From NCBI GenBank assembly GCA_900660155.1, contig CABFPE010000209.1:713187-777186 (forward strand): a stretch of 64,000 nt of DNA, read 5' to 3'. Position numbers and translations under genes: made by a program. Below the pieces are notes generated by a model. That model made no database searches, was not told the origin of the DNA, and worked only from the letters and a program-made list of their open reading frames with translations. Origin of the DNA: Hofstenia miamia. Lineage: Eukaryota; Xenacoelomorpha; Acoela; Hofsteniidae. The stretch's first letter is position 1. The number at the start of each line of letters is the position of its first letter. Positions 11,950 through 23,185 of this stretch are shown one piece after another.

Positions 11950-11990
<41 letters not shown>
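11950..11990. repeat. (TA)n microsatellite
   Basis: Uninterrupted TA dinucleotides. Confidence 0.95.
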
Positions 11991-11991
<1 letters not shown>

Positions 11992-14459
11992 TTTGTGTGG
12001 ATGTATATATTAAATCTATCATGTATGAATTCATTTCGTTAAATAGGTAAAATAATTAGAGGGCGCCAATTCTTACTATTTTATGTCTCTGAAGCAAATC
12101 TATAAATATGACAATATTTAGAAAAAAATGTCATCTCACATAAGAATAGCTGAGAATGAACATACAAATTTATAACATACCACAAAAAATCATAATGACA
12201 TGCAATTTCTTGTGGCACGCTGCTTCCTAAAACTTTAGTTATTTGAGGACCTCGATTTCGGCTTTAGTTTCACTTTGACGATTTTTAATAATGTGTAATA
12301 CTCTAAATTTTCACATGTTGGGAATGATTTACTAAATATTGGACAATGTATTTTACTGATTTTTGACAACCAAAACTCTAGGAAACTTTCATAATTGGGA
12401 GTGAAATTTGAAGAAATATTATTGCCTCATTAAAAATTAGTCGATTATTTATTTATGCGAAGAATATTATTCACATAAATTTAATTCTTCAAAATATTTA
12501 TAATCATAATATCTTGGAAGCATGCAAATGAAACGTATAATTTCAATTTAAATTGTTACTGCATTTTACATGAATGCTTAAGTCTATGAATTTAGATTTC
12601 TTTAAACAATAAATTATATATTAAATAACTGAAATTTACTTTATTTCAATAAGTGCATTGTAAGCACTTCTATCGAGTAAAATTCATTAAAATTAATTAA
12701 ATGAATTGTAGTTATTTAACTAGTCTGAAAAGTTCATATTACTTGTAGAAACTGTTAATTCACTAATTAAATATACTTACTTTTTAATAGAATGTGTCCT
12801 GACCTAAAATATTCTAAAAACATCACTTTTTTTAAAGGTAGCACTTGGGTAAATTTGTGACATATTTTATGTATGTATATTGTTTATATGATTTTGATTA
12901 ATTGTTTCATTATTTATATATTCTACATAAAGAATTATACTCAAAAACACTGTGAGCAAAAAAACCAATCATTTTTGTTGATATTAACACGTGAGTTCAA
13001 ATATATAATTTAATATTTATCAAAAAAAATTTTTTAGTGCTATAGCAAAAACTAAAACTAAATGACAAAATATTATAGTGATGTATTCTATTAGTTGAAC
13101 CAAATAAAATCGCAAATCAGAGATTTATTTGTATCACCATAACTTTCTTCCATTTGTTTCATAGTAAAGTGCATTTTTTCCCCCAGTTAATTGAAAATAT
13201 AGCTCTTGTTTGATAATAAAATGTCAAAAAGTGATGAATTATGTGTATTTTAGCGCTATAGTTTATGCCAATCATTATATTTTTCATCATTCTATTGCAT
13301 GTCGTAGAGCTATTTACCACACATTGAATGGTATGTAAACGGTGTTGATAGCATAAAAGTTCATGGAGTAATAAGTCTCCAAAATGGGTTACTCTATAAA
13401 TTCACATAGACGGCTATTGTATTAGTGCGAATATTAATATTTTCTTTTGCACATTGTAGTAGATACAGTTTTGATAAATCTGAAAAATGAAAAAAAACGT
13501 TCAGATAGAACTGGTCAGTGCGTATATTTTGATACTTACGTGTAATGCTAGTTCTTAGCATTATCACTAAAGGGTTCGACAAGCTGTCAGGATTGGTTGA
13601 TGGGTATTTCGACGTTTTTTTAAATTTAAACTAAAATTTTACCAAGACTGTACAGTATTTTAACGTTATGTTGCATGCATGGGCGGGATTTCCGACGGGT
13701 CAGGTCATCTAGTAGAGATCAATTTTTTTTTGAAAATATAGCCAAAAAAATCTTATTGAGAGCAAAGTTACAATAATTGAATTAATAAATTTTATTCTTA
13801 GATGGTATTTTGCTTTTAGCTTAGTTTGTTATTCAGGAGGGGTTGCTGACTTTCATGGGAAGATTCATCACCTGTGGCTACGGGTCTGCCATATTGTCAA
13901 TATTCGCAGAGTGGAAGAGTTATAAAATGTGTCAGTTAACACAGTATAATGAAATGTGCAAGTTTGAAATAACAAGTGTCACAAATTTCCAAAGTGTATA
14001 GTAATTAATAATTATTTTAAATATTGTAAGATAGAGCTAAAGATCTATATTGAATGCTGAAAACAGCTAGGAAATGAGACAAGCACTTACTTAGTAGTGG
14101 CTGTCAGTAGTAAAGAAAAGCAGGGTTGTGTATATGCAGTCTCTGCACCAAAGTATATTTCAAAAAAAATATTGCATTTGAATTTAAATTCAAAATGGGA
14201 TAAAATATCACATGATGTTAACAGCATCTCAGTTGTAGCAGCAGCTTGTTGTTAACAGCATGTGCCATTTGTATCTTTTATGATGATTAAAGAATCATAT
14301 CTTTTTTAAAGCTAAAGCAAATATATTCTTTTCAAAATTGAACGTCATATCCTTTTTCAGAGCAAAAAACTGATTTAAAAATAATTGTTTCATTTCGATT
14401 ACAAATTTATGTTAAACACAGTGCAATACACCAAATATAGATACAGATGTAGGTCTACT

Positions 14460-15690
14460 AGTCAATTTCTCTATCTGTAATAATAATAAGAATCAAAGCA
14501 AATTTATTGCTCAATGTATACAAAATTCTACAAACTAACACATGACAAAAGAAATATAAAATATAAACAAATAATTAACTATACAAATTAATATGTACCA
14601 TGTATACTAATATAATCAATGTTTGTGTGAATGTTTGAGTAGGTGCTCAATGTTGGATATATGTTTCGAATGCATGAAGTGCATTACCGTCCCCTAATGT
14701 TCGTTGATTTATTAGGAGAAACTTTTTCAATTTTTTTCTAAATTTTTTTATAGTTTTTTCTATTCGCGTTTCATAATCTAAATTATTCCACAATTTAATT
14801 GATATGTGATGAAAGCCACTAGAATTTTTATCTTTAACGTTTATTTGAACATACAGCAATTTTTCAAAGTGTTTGCTAAAAGGATGTGTAATACAAATGG
14901 GTCTATAATTTTTTGCGTTTAGTTTGTCACCTTTTTTATATATAGGAGTTATATCTGATTTTTTTAGTAAGTCCGGAAATTCACAATCAATAATACATTG
15001 ATTAAATGCGATTAACAATTGTTCTCCAAAAATAAAAAAACGTTTAATAATAAAAAATGGGAGATTATAAAAAGCAGTTGATTTGTTGGCATCAAGTTTC
15101 TTAACAAGGTTTTCAAATACATTGATTGCAGCAAGTCTAACGGAAAATTGTTTTGATTGTTTGAGACTATCAGAATTTTGTTTTTTCTTATAAGGTGGAA
15201 AATCGAAATTTCCAAGTTCTTTGAATGTTGAATTTAAAAGATGTAGTATTTGAGTTTTGTCTATTACGGCCTTATTGTTGATGTTTAATTCATTTATTTC
15301 GGATGAAAGACCTTTAGATTTTAATAATAATAATAATATTAAATAGACTTTATTAAACTGAATATGTAGTTTTAATAAATCTTTTGGATCTACACGTGAT
15401 GTCATAATCTGACTCAAAATAGTTCCAAAGCAATTTAAAAATGTCTTTCCTAGATTTGTTTATCAAATTGCAATTGTATTTATCTTGCAATCAATTAAAA
15501 AGCATATCACATTTTCTAAAAAATTCTTTCTGGATTTTAGATTTATTAATCATATTAATCTCAAAGTATATTTTAGTAATCCTTCCTAGCGCTTGTTCTA
15601 TATTATCCAACTCCACCATGTGCTTTTTATTTATAAAATCAATTAGTAGATAGATGTCATTCAATTGTATTTGAAGAGTTATTGCCAAAT
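14460..15690 (-). mobile_element. LINE with the reverse transcriptase core deleted
   Basis: On the minus strand the upstream part (15690-15420) reads as an endonuclease-RT linker in another frame (EQALGRITKIYFEINMINKS). A 256-codon open frame follows (15417-14647): linker, RT fingers (SDITPIYKKGDKLNAKNYRP then FEKLLYVQIN), and then directly a LINE C-terminal tail (SIKLWNNLDYETRIEKTIKK). Everything expected between them, including the PQG and YxDD motifs, is absent, yet the frame stays open across the scar. The 3' flank (AATCAAAGCAAATTTATTGC near 14490) recurs at 62475, which marks the 3' end of this family. A worn relative of its RT fingers lies at 34260-34500. The copy cannot encode an active reverse transcriptase. 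Confidence 0.75.
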
Positions 15691-15699
15691 ATTATTAAT

Positions 15700-16695
15700 A
15701 TTTTAAGCAATAAATGTAGTCGGAGACTGGATAAATCCATTTTGTACACATTTTTTTGCATTTATTCCAATTTGATAGATTGGAATGCCATGCAGATAAA
15801 CTAGAGTAATGTATTGCGAATGACTGATAGATACAATTGTCCATTTGTGCTTCCTAAGATATATCTGGGCAATTGATTTTTCATTTTATATTACCTTTTA
15901 AAACATTTTTTTTACTGTATTTAAAATATGTATTGCGTTTAAACTACCACGAAATTTGTTATTATCAAATTCTGGCACGGATCTATATGACAGCTTTCCA
16001 ATTAGTTTTCATTATAGTGTATATGAGCTACAAATGTTCTGCAAATTGTATGAACAGATGTGCTGTTAATGTGCCAATCGCAATAATTTGCTGGAACAAT
16101 AAACTTAATTGCTAACGATTAGCTATGGTAGAACCCGTGCCTATGCCCGTCTCTTAGCCGTACTTATAAAAATAGGCCCTTTGGTTTGTCCGTGCCTATA
16201 TGTAAAGCCTGTTATGTCCGTAGTTAAATATTTTTAAACTAAAATAGTTTGACAAACAATGCATTTCATGCTCAAACCTCAATTAAGCTTACGTCAAAAA
16301 CCAACTTAAGTACCGGTAATTATGTTGACATCACTGATAAATTTAATTTTCCACTATAAGGTCACAGCTAAGTACCGTTTCCAATAGATTTATCAACAAG
16401 TTTTGTCATTGGATTGTCCAAATTTGAAAACACAAGAAAAAATGTGAAAAAATTAAATCGAGACTACACTGCAATGCTTGTATTAACTTTAAAATATGTA
16501 AATTGCATTAATTCGTCTTCTGAAGTTAACAACTTACGCTTCTTACGTTACAATATAATGTACATAAGTACTATATTTTAATTAAAGCAATATCAGAATG
16601 TGACAGTGAAACGGAACTTTTCAAAATTCATGAAGACATTGAATTTTATGTGGCTCAGCATAACATTTTATGTACTATGTTGAAAATACTATTCT
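15700..16695. other. No recognised gene; 3' flank of receptor gene
   Basis: AT-rich, with short accidental frames. A GC-richer patch at 16115-16215 shares words with the patch at 7160-7560. From 16696 onward the sequence is duplicated at 7685. Confidence 0.5.
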
Positions 16696-16958
16696 AAATC
16701 TGTAGGAAGGTTAGTGTTACGCGAAGCATACATGCATAGATATATAGAATAGACAAAGTACACATCAAACAAATGATTTCAAGAATTCAGAGATTTTAAT
16801 AACAAAAAATAATGCTTCAAAGCCCGTATGCCCGGCTCGTGCTCGTAGTATGGAAGTCCGTGCCCACTATGATCTCTACCCATACGAAAAGAATGCATTT
16901 AACGAAACATCAAACAAAGAAAAAGGTAAAGTTAGTTGCATTTTCAACTACCTGCTTA

Positions 16959-18688
16959 CTAATGAAAGAAAAATTTCTTTATCAGAGAGTAAATATTTTT
17001 GGACATTAGTATATATATCCATGGATTTATAGCACTCATCAATAAGAAGAAATCTTCAGAAGTACGAAATATATACTTTTCCCATTGACTTAATGAACGT
17101 AATCCCAACACATTGTATTTTTCGTCTTCTGTGCTCCATGGGATAATCTCATGATTAGTAGATTTGGACATGAATTCATCTCTTATCCAGTAATCGTACA
17201 CCAATTTTGTCTTGTGATAAATAAGAGGAATGGTAAAGACTAAATACAATACATTACTGATTAAGCATATAATTGAAAATTTTATGCAAGTTGACATTAG
17301 AGGAGATTTTATTTTGGCACTATGGCTTGAATATATAATGAAGGTATAAAGAGTTGTTTGTATAGCAATTGGAACAACAATGAATATGATTATCTCTGTG
17401 ATTTTGTTGAAGAGATTATTGAGGTTGTTGAACACCAGGCTTTCATACCACGATTCATCAATTAAGGTTGAATCAATTTTGTATGCCTTTAGAAATCCAT
17501 AAGTGCAGTGAAGATTAAAATCATGAATGGCATATGGATAATAAGTAGAAACAAATTCCCATGTGGTCTGGAAGCTAAACCAGACTGATATTGCAATTGA
17601 AGTGAGGTCCAATCCTAGCAAAAACATAAATCTATTGCGCATTGTAAGCTTCATTTTTGCTTCAATTGGAAATCGTGTCATAATCCATCTTTCAAATGCC
17701 AAACCCACAAGATTCCACTGCGACGTGCACAAATTGATTGTTCTCAAAGCAGTTACGTAATAGCATATGTACATAAAATCTGGTGTAAGTTTATAAAAAT
17801 CTGCAAACTCCGCTTCACCATGAAAGATGTCCCCCCAAAAAGATTCAATGCCACGAAAACTCATTCGTAGTAGGCACATGCCAAAATCAATGCTGGCTAA
17901 ATTTCCTAAAATTACATAGTTGTAGTTCTTTTTTCTGCATTCCAAGATACAGTATAGTATAATAAATGGATTTCCACACAGTCCAAGCAGCATTCCAAAT
18001 GAGTTCAGTAGGAAAATCGTTATATTTACAGCCTTATAAGTAAATTTGCTTAAATGAAGAAATATATACTTGTTTGTTTGATAAAGATCTTTCCACTTTG
18101 GATTTTCGCAAAAGTTTTGATCAAACATGTATTTTATGCGGTGTTCTAATTTCCTTGGAATGGCTTTTGAAATTCGAAAAGTCTCAACGATGAATGGTCT
18201 TAGGGGAAAGTCTTCCAACCTAGGGGCGTGAATTTGCCTCATGAGTCCTATTCGGACATTGCTGAGAAGGTATTGTACTTGGGGGTCTTCGTACAAAAAC
18301 TTTTTGCAAAATTTTGGCACTAACTCTGGTTCAGAACACATTTCTTCATCTGAATAGTCATATTTATGTTTGCAGTCATCTATTCCATCGCATAATTGAC
18401 TCCGAGTATAGCATATTCCTGTACTACATTTGAACTCGGTGCAATTGCAATCTTCTTCGTCGGAGCTATCCCAAAGGTCATCAGGCGGACTACAATCAAT
18501 AATATTATTGCACAGTTTATCATTTGAAATACATATCGTAGATTTGCAAATAAATCCAGCGCAATGTTCACAGTTATCCATTTTCTCATCGTCTCCATTT
18601 GGGCATTCAATGATACCGTTGCATACTTTTGATTGGTCGAGACATTTGTTTGCATCTTCACATTGGTATTGGTGTGCCAAGCAGGTAT
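16959..18688 (-). CDS. LDLa-7TM receptor, exon 3 (LDLa 10-12, linker, 7TM domain)
   Basis: Begins after a TTTAG acceptor (AG at 18690-18689); the split codon becomes Tyr, giving CTKYTCLAHQYQCEDANKC. It holds three LDLa modules, a charged linker (EDPQVQYLLSNVRIGLMRQI), seven hydrophobic helices and a very short tail (IKKFFFH). Helix 1 lies about 214-243 codons into the exon, helix 3 with ERW at ~330-332, helix 7 with NPWIY at ~552-556. The entire 7TM domain is in one exon, and this exon alone was copied to 7685-9656. Confidence 0.9.
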
Positions 18689-21600
18689 CTAAATTACAAT
18701 GTTTCTACAAATCTTACTAAGTCTTTTCTAAAATTTTAATGATACTTTTGATAAGTATTTATGTTCTCAGTATACTTTTATAATATAGGCAACTTATTAT
18801 TTTATTGGCAACTGCACACTATAACAAATATACTCGTTCTTCGATGCTCAAGTCTTGTGCTATAATGAACTCAGTAACAAGATAAATCAAAGTAGATGTC
18901 AGTACGGTTAAAAAGAAGCAAAAATTTTTCTATTTGCCTTCAGGATTCGTTTATGCAATCAATACAAGTCAGAAATTCTAGCGCCATAGACTTTTGATTT
19001 CAAATAAATTAATTTTGGAAATATTACTTAATTTATTGTATTGGTGGATGAATATATTGTAAGTTCAATGATATTTATAAATAAAGAAAATTTTGATGTG
19101 CTCAAACTGTATGTCATTACTAAATAAGGGGTTGCAGGAGGGGCTTGGTAAATCCATCTTCTTAGATATGATTAGGGGTCCAAACCTTTATTAAATTTTG
19201 GAGGTTTGGATTCTACTTTTTTTATTTTAAAAGACAATTTTAAACAAAATGATTCATAAAAAATTGTTTGCCGATCCCTCAAATTTAGAGACACCCTCTT
19301 TAAGTTTCTTTGGAGTACACCCCTGTACTAAATATGAATGAAATAACTCTTACACTTAGTGCAACTATGTTCATCTGTTTCATCTAAGCAGTCAATAATT
19401 CCATCGCAAACTTTATTCTAAATATTTGCAGTTTTTTACACGTTTTTTAAAATATTCTTAGTATAAAATACATTGACCATAAACTTCTATACAATATATA
19501 TTTTATGTGTGAGTGTGACTTTAAGCCGCATCAAAATTCTTCGACCGATAAGCATATCTTACGGCCATGTGGTTACGGTTAAGAAAGTATATGCTCCTTA
19601 TTATAAAATCAAATTTGCGATCGCTTTTAGTAAAAAGCAGATTATCTAAAATCTTTTCATTATTTTGCTATGGAATATTTTTAAAATATTTCGTTTCAAA
19701 ACAAAAGCCTACAGGGTGACGCATATGTACTCCCGGATATAGTCTCATCTCACTTTATTAGCTAGAAAAAAAGTAAAATACATCAAGTATATTTTTCGAA
19801 ATGTTTGCCATCCCCATCCATGGAGACTTGATTCTTGACGGGATGTCTTCACAAGTGCCAGCATTTCATTAGGCAGCAGTTATTGGAACGCATTCTGAAA
19901 TGCTTGTTGCACTCGTTCTCCATGAATAAGGATTTGCAAGTCTTACCAATTGGTGCAGATCTTTTGCCTTATTCCCATCACAAATACTGGCTACAAACAA
20001 TGTGCTGCAGAAGATTCTTCTTCTTGACAATCCACACGGACCCATCAACAAAATTTAATGAAGGATGTTAGAAAGCATAAGTGAAATTCGCACATGTACA
20101 CCCACTCAGTGCATTGACGTGGATTAGTGATATACAATATTATACACGAAATTATTAGTAACGATACACGAAGTACCGATACATGAGAAAGCTGAATACT
20201 ACAAAAGTAATCGTGTATTTCAAATCGTGTAAACTGTATTGCAGTGCTATCCGTCATTCATTGTCCTTCAATTAATTCCAAGGCAAGTTCATGCATAAAT
20301 ATGCGACAACTTATGTTATTTTCAGTAATTTTGTTGAAAATAACCCAGCCATTTATCAGTGAAAGGTCCAGCAAATTGGAAAATTCATCTATTGGTCATC
20401 TTGGTGATTCTGCTTTTGTGGACATAGACTTCACCACATTCCATCCAAACTAACCGCACCACCTTTATTTAGTTTCTTCCTTGGATTACAATTATTAGGT
20501 TTCACGGCATCACGATCTTGTGTGTACAGTAAAAATACTGATTTATCTTTCTTACTCTGATATTTTACTTGTATTAGCTTGTCCGATTTGAAACATTCAG
20601 AATCTAACAAATTTAGATTTTTAGAACTTATGGGCTGTTTTCTGCTTGCAAATTCAGATCTAGCAGCATTTCTCCTTAAAATTTGGAAGCTTTAGTTGAA
20701 ATGTCATTTACTGAATAGATTGTTTCTTAATTTAAATTTTCTTCCTAAATATACGAAAAATACATGATTTTCGAATACACGAATACCGATACACGATCAG
20801 TTAAGATACACGAAATACTGATACACGATAAAACGAGCGATATTCGTCAATGCACTGCACCCACTGAATAAAATTTGAATAGCTTACGTAATAATGCAAT
20901 ATCCACTTTTTATCCAGGAGCAACTCATGTGCCATCCTGTATTTTAAGGTCGCAACAACTTATACAAAATATGGCATTTAATTAAGTATTGGCTGACAAT
21001 GATACTTATAATTATGTAAAAAATAGATTTTCATAAACCTCACTTGTAGAAAGAGAATAAGATGATAATGTCACTAAAAGATTAATTCAAAAGGCGGCTT
21101 TTTCATGGCATGTATATATTTCAAGAGTTCTACAGACCTACCTTATTGATACATTTTAAGCCAGCGTTACACATAAATTCATTTCTTGAACATGGGCAAA
21201 CAGTAGCGTCAAAAATGAAACACAACATTCCAAATGCGAATGTATTTTTGGAATAAAAGCAAGGCAAGCATCGTGGGGGTAGTGTGCACCAAAAGCTGTC
21301 ACCTTTGCACATAGATTTCGCATCAGCAACATGAGTACATAATTTCTCGTCTGAATAGGATGAAGGACAATCAAAGACAAAGTCACAAACTCTTGATTTT
21401 TCAATACAAATATTCTCATTCTCACACTTGTGGTGTGTACTGGGGTCGCATTCACACGCCTCTGATATCTGTTCCTCTGAAACATCACAATTGTTAATAT
21501 CGGGACATAGGCTGGATTTTTCAATGCAGTTGTTGCTCTTTGGGCACCTGAAGTAATAGTAACAATCACAACTTTCATCGCTTCCATCAAAACAGTCAGG

Positions 21601-22260
21601 GAGCAATTTGTATGTTGCAACTGTCCCATCTCCATATTTATCACATAAAAGACGATTTGGCAAGCAGTTATCTCCATTTTTACATAGAAAAAAACCATCA
21701 TCACATAGTTTAGAACAATTTGTTTCGTCAGCTCTTGATGCGCAATCAAATATATGATCACATACATATTCTGACGAAAGGCAGAAAGGTTCTTCATCAG
21801 AACAACGAAATGTTGTCTCATCACACCCGCATTCATCTAATCCAGTTGCCCCAAATGTTACACAATCGATTATACCATCACATATACGCCATGGAGGCAG
21901 ACATTTACCATCCGAAAATTTTCCAAGAGTGCACTCCAACCAACCCTGTGGGCAGTCACAATCTTCATCATTCTCCTCCATGCAATCAATGACATTATCA
22001 CAAAATTTGTCACTCGCAATGCATTTAATATTTTCATTCCCTTTAAAAGGATTATTCCCATTGCATAAGAAGTCGCTACAATTGTCTTTTGGCAAACAGG
22101 ATTGTTCATCAGCGCCAGTTTCATGACATTCAATTTCACCATTGCAAACAAACTTAGGATAAATGCAGGTCAGGTTATTTCCACAATCAAAGAATGGAAA
22201 TGGACAGTACGAGTGTGAAACATTGAATAGTATGAAACTACCAACAATTGCTAGATTCAT
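16959..22260 (-). CDS. LDLa-repeat seven-transmembrane receptor (three exons)
   Basis: Predicted plasma-membrane receptor of about 970 residues. Exons are 22260-21142, 19417-19354 and 18688-16959; their lengths sum to a whole number of codons and both joins restore LDLa cysteine spacing. It starts with a signal peptide (NLAIVGSFILFNVSHS), then about 12 LDLa modules (residues ~20-515; the eighth is divergent), a linker of about 100 residues, and a class-A-like 7TM domain: GN in helix 1 (633-634), Asp in helix 2 (~662), ERW in place of DRY (727-729), and NPWIY at the end of helix 7 (949-953). LDLa modules bind calcium and often ligands; 7TM domains signal through G proteins. The layout recalls the snail receptor GRL101 and relaxin receptors (RXFP), but I see no leucine-rich repeats. 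The ligand is unknown. A GTAAGC donor overlaps the TAG stop, so a longer spliced tail is possible. A dead partial copy lies at 7685-9656. Confidence 0.88.
19354..19417 (-). CDS. LDLa-7TM receptor, exon 2 (second half of LDLa 9)
   Basis: A 64-base exon, too short to stand out as an open frame. It is preceded by a TTTAG acceptor (19419-19418) and followed by GTAAGA (19353-19348). It encodes NKVCDGIIDCLDETDEHSCT and K plus the first base of the next codon. Joined to exon 1 (FMCNAGLKCINK) it completes a canonical LDLa module with the calcium-binding D..DC..DE pattern, which is strong support for both splice sites. Confidence 0.85.
19710..20941. mobile_element. Tc1/mariner-like DNA transposon remnant in receptor intron 1
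   Basis: Left end TACAGGGTGACGCATATGTA at 19710 and right end (complement) TACAGGATGGCACATGAGTT at 20941 are imperfect inverted repeats of about 30 bases bounded by TA, the target of this superfamily. Minus-strand fragments (MDGDGKHFEK, and degraded frames to 20071) look like the C-terminal end of the transposase. A hAT element is inserted inside it (20107-20857). Without that insert and one copy of its target duplication the remnant is under 500 bases, so it is internally deleted. Confidence 0.75.
20107..20857. mobile_element. Non-autonomous hAT element nested in the Tc1-like element
   Basis: Ends are CAGTGCATTGACG at both sides (inverted). The 8-base direct repeat CACCCACT flanks it exactly (20099-20106 and 20858-20865), the hallmark of hAT insertion. 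The subterminal regions carry clustered ATACACGA and ATACCGA words in both flanks, a typical arrangement for transposase binding in hAT elements. The 751 bases contain no transposase, so it depended on a relative. Confidence 0.9.
21142..22260 (-). CDS. LDLa-7TM receptor, exon 1 (signal peptide, LDLa 1 to first half of LDLa 9)
   Basis: Starts at ATG 22260-22258, followed by a hydrophobic signal peptide and then LDLa modules with the usual C..C..VCDG..DC..DE..C pattern, for example CNGEIECHETGADEQSC and CDGIIDC. It encodes 373 residues and ends in phase 0 at AAG, followed by a perfect donor GTAGGT (21141-21136). The frame would stop three codons later if unspliced, in the middle of an LDLa module, which supports splicing here. 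Modules are linked by CDC/CEC junctions, so some neighbours share almost no spacer. Confidence 0.88.
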
Positions 22261-22813
22261 TTTCTAATAAACATAAGCTAATTAACGAAATTAGCCAATG
22301 GGTATCAATTATATGAATTCATTGTTTCAATAAAGTGCATTACACGAAATATTTGTGCACTCGTCAATATCGTTTTCGAAATGGAAATTATTGAATTAGT
22401 GTCTCGACTTGCTATCTAGTTCTGTAAGCAAATAGAGATTTTCCGATAATACTTTTTTTCAAAGCTATTGGCACATTGATAGGTGCATATTACTGTAATT
22501 GTGACAATGTAAAGAATTTAGTAGAATCAGTTTTGGATTAAGCGCCTTCTTAAGAGCACATTATTTTCTGAAACCATCTGTAGGAAACACAAAGCAGCAT
22601 TTGTTGAAATTGGTTATAATCCACAATTTGAAAATATGTGCTGAGATTAGTTTTTTCAAATACCATTTTTTCGACAAATGCGTTTACAAAAGTTGCTATT
22701 TGAAGCACGCAAATATAGAGAGTAAAATTGTGTATTTTCTATAAACGAATATTATTTCAAGCCACAAGAGTTCTAGAACCCGGTCATACGGAAGATTTTA
22801 ATTCGCATTTAGT

Positions 22814-22816
<3 letters not shown>
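22261..22816. other. Upstream flank of the LDLa receptor gene; no distinct feature
   Basis: AT-rich sequence 5' of the receptor start codon. It should hold the promoter and 5' UTR, but I cannot pick out a reliable TATA box or initiator in such AT-rich sequence, and a non-coding first exon cannot be excluded. Confidence 0.4.
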
Positions 22817-22852
<36 letters not shown>

Positions 22853-22867
22853 TGTATATATGTTTTG

Positions 22868-22918
<51 letters not shown>
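22817..22918. repeat. Compound (TA)n microsatellite
   Basis: Two long AT/TA runs separated by CTGTATATATGTTTTG. Confidence 0.95.
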
Positions 22919-23049
22919 CATATGTATATGCATTCTTTAATATGTATATACTGGTAAATTAGTATAGTGAAAGTCGATAGGTCGTAGTTTACAGCTAGAC
23001 AACTAATGGATCATGGTTAGCTTTACTTGTGATTATACTTTTCAGCAAA

Positions 23050-23185
23050 ATTTCAAATATTAGCAATTTATTTTAATTAGCACAATTTTAAATATTAGCT
23101 ATTTATTTTAATTAGCACAATTTTAAATAAAAAAAAATATTAACTATTTATTTTAAATAGCACAATTTTAAATATTAGCGAAAAT
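23050..23185. repeat. Short tandem repeat, ~38-48-base unit, 3-4 copies
   Basis: The words ATTTATTTTAATTAGCACAA and TTTTAAATATTAGC recur three to four times in direct orientation, with one unit enlarged by an A-run. Confidence 0.75.

Larger units (their letters stand above)
9720..14459. other. Gene-free AT-rich stretch
   Basis: I find no convincing coding sequence in this 4.7 kb. It holds two AT microsatellites (listed separately), a patch near 10450-10540 rich in the words ATACCG and TACCGA that resembles hAT subterminal motifs, and GCAGGGTTGCC at 10636, which could be one end of a hAT element; a partner end was not found. The rest is low-complexity A/T-rich DNA. Confidence 0.5.

Noticed and set aside
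21156-22151. Several overlapping frames with Cys or Met-rich translations
   Set aside because: They lie in alternative frames of receptor exon 1, which has clear LDLa modules in its own frame.
22728-22940. ORF with alternating Tyr-Ile
   Set aside because: It is translation of the TA microsatellite; the same holds for frames at 7411-7662, 11868-12050 and 24372-24578.
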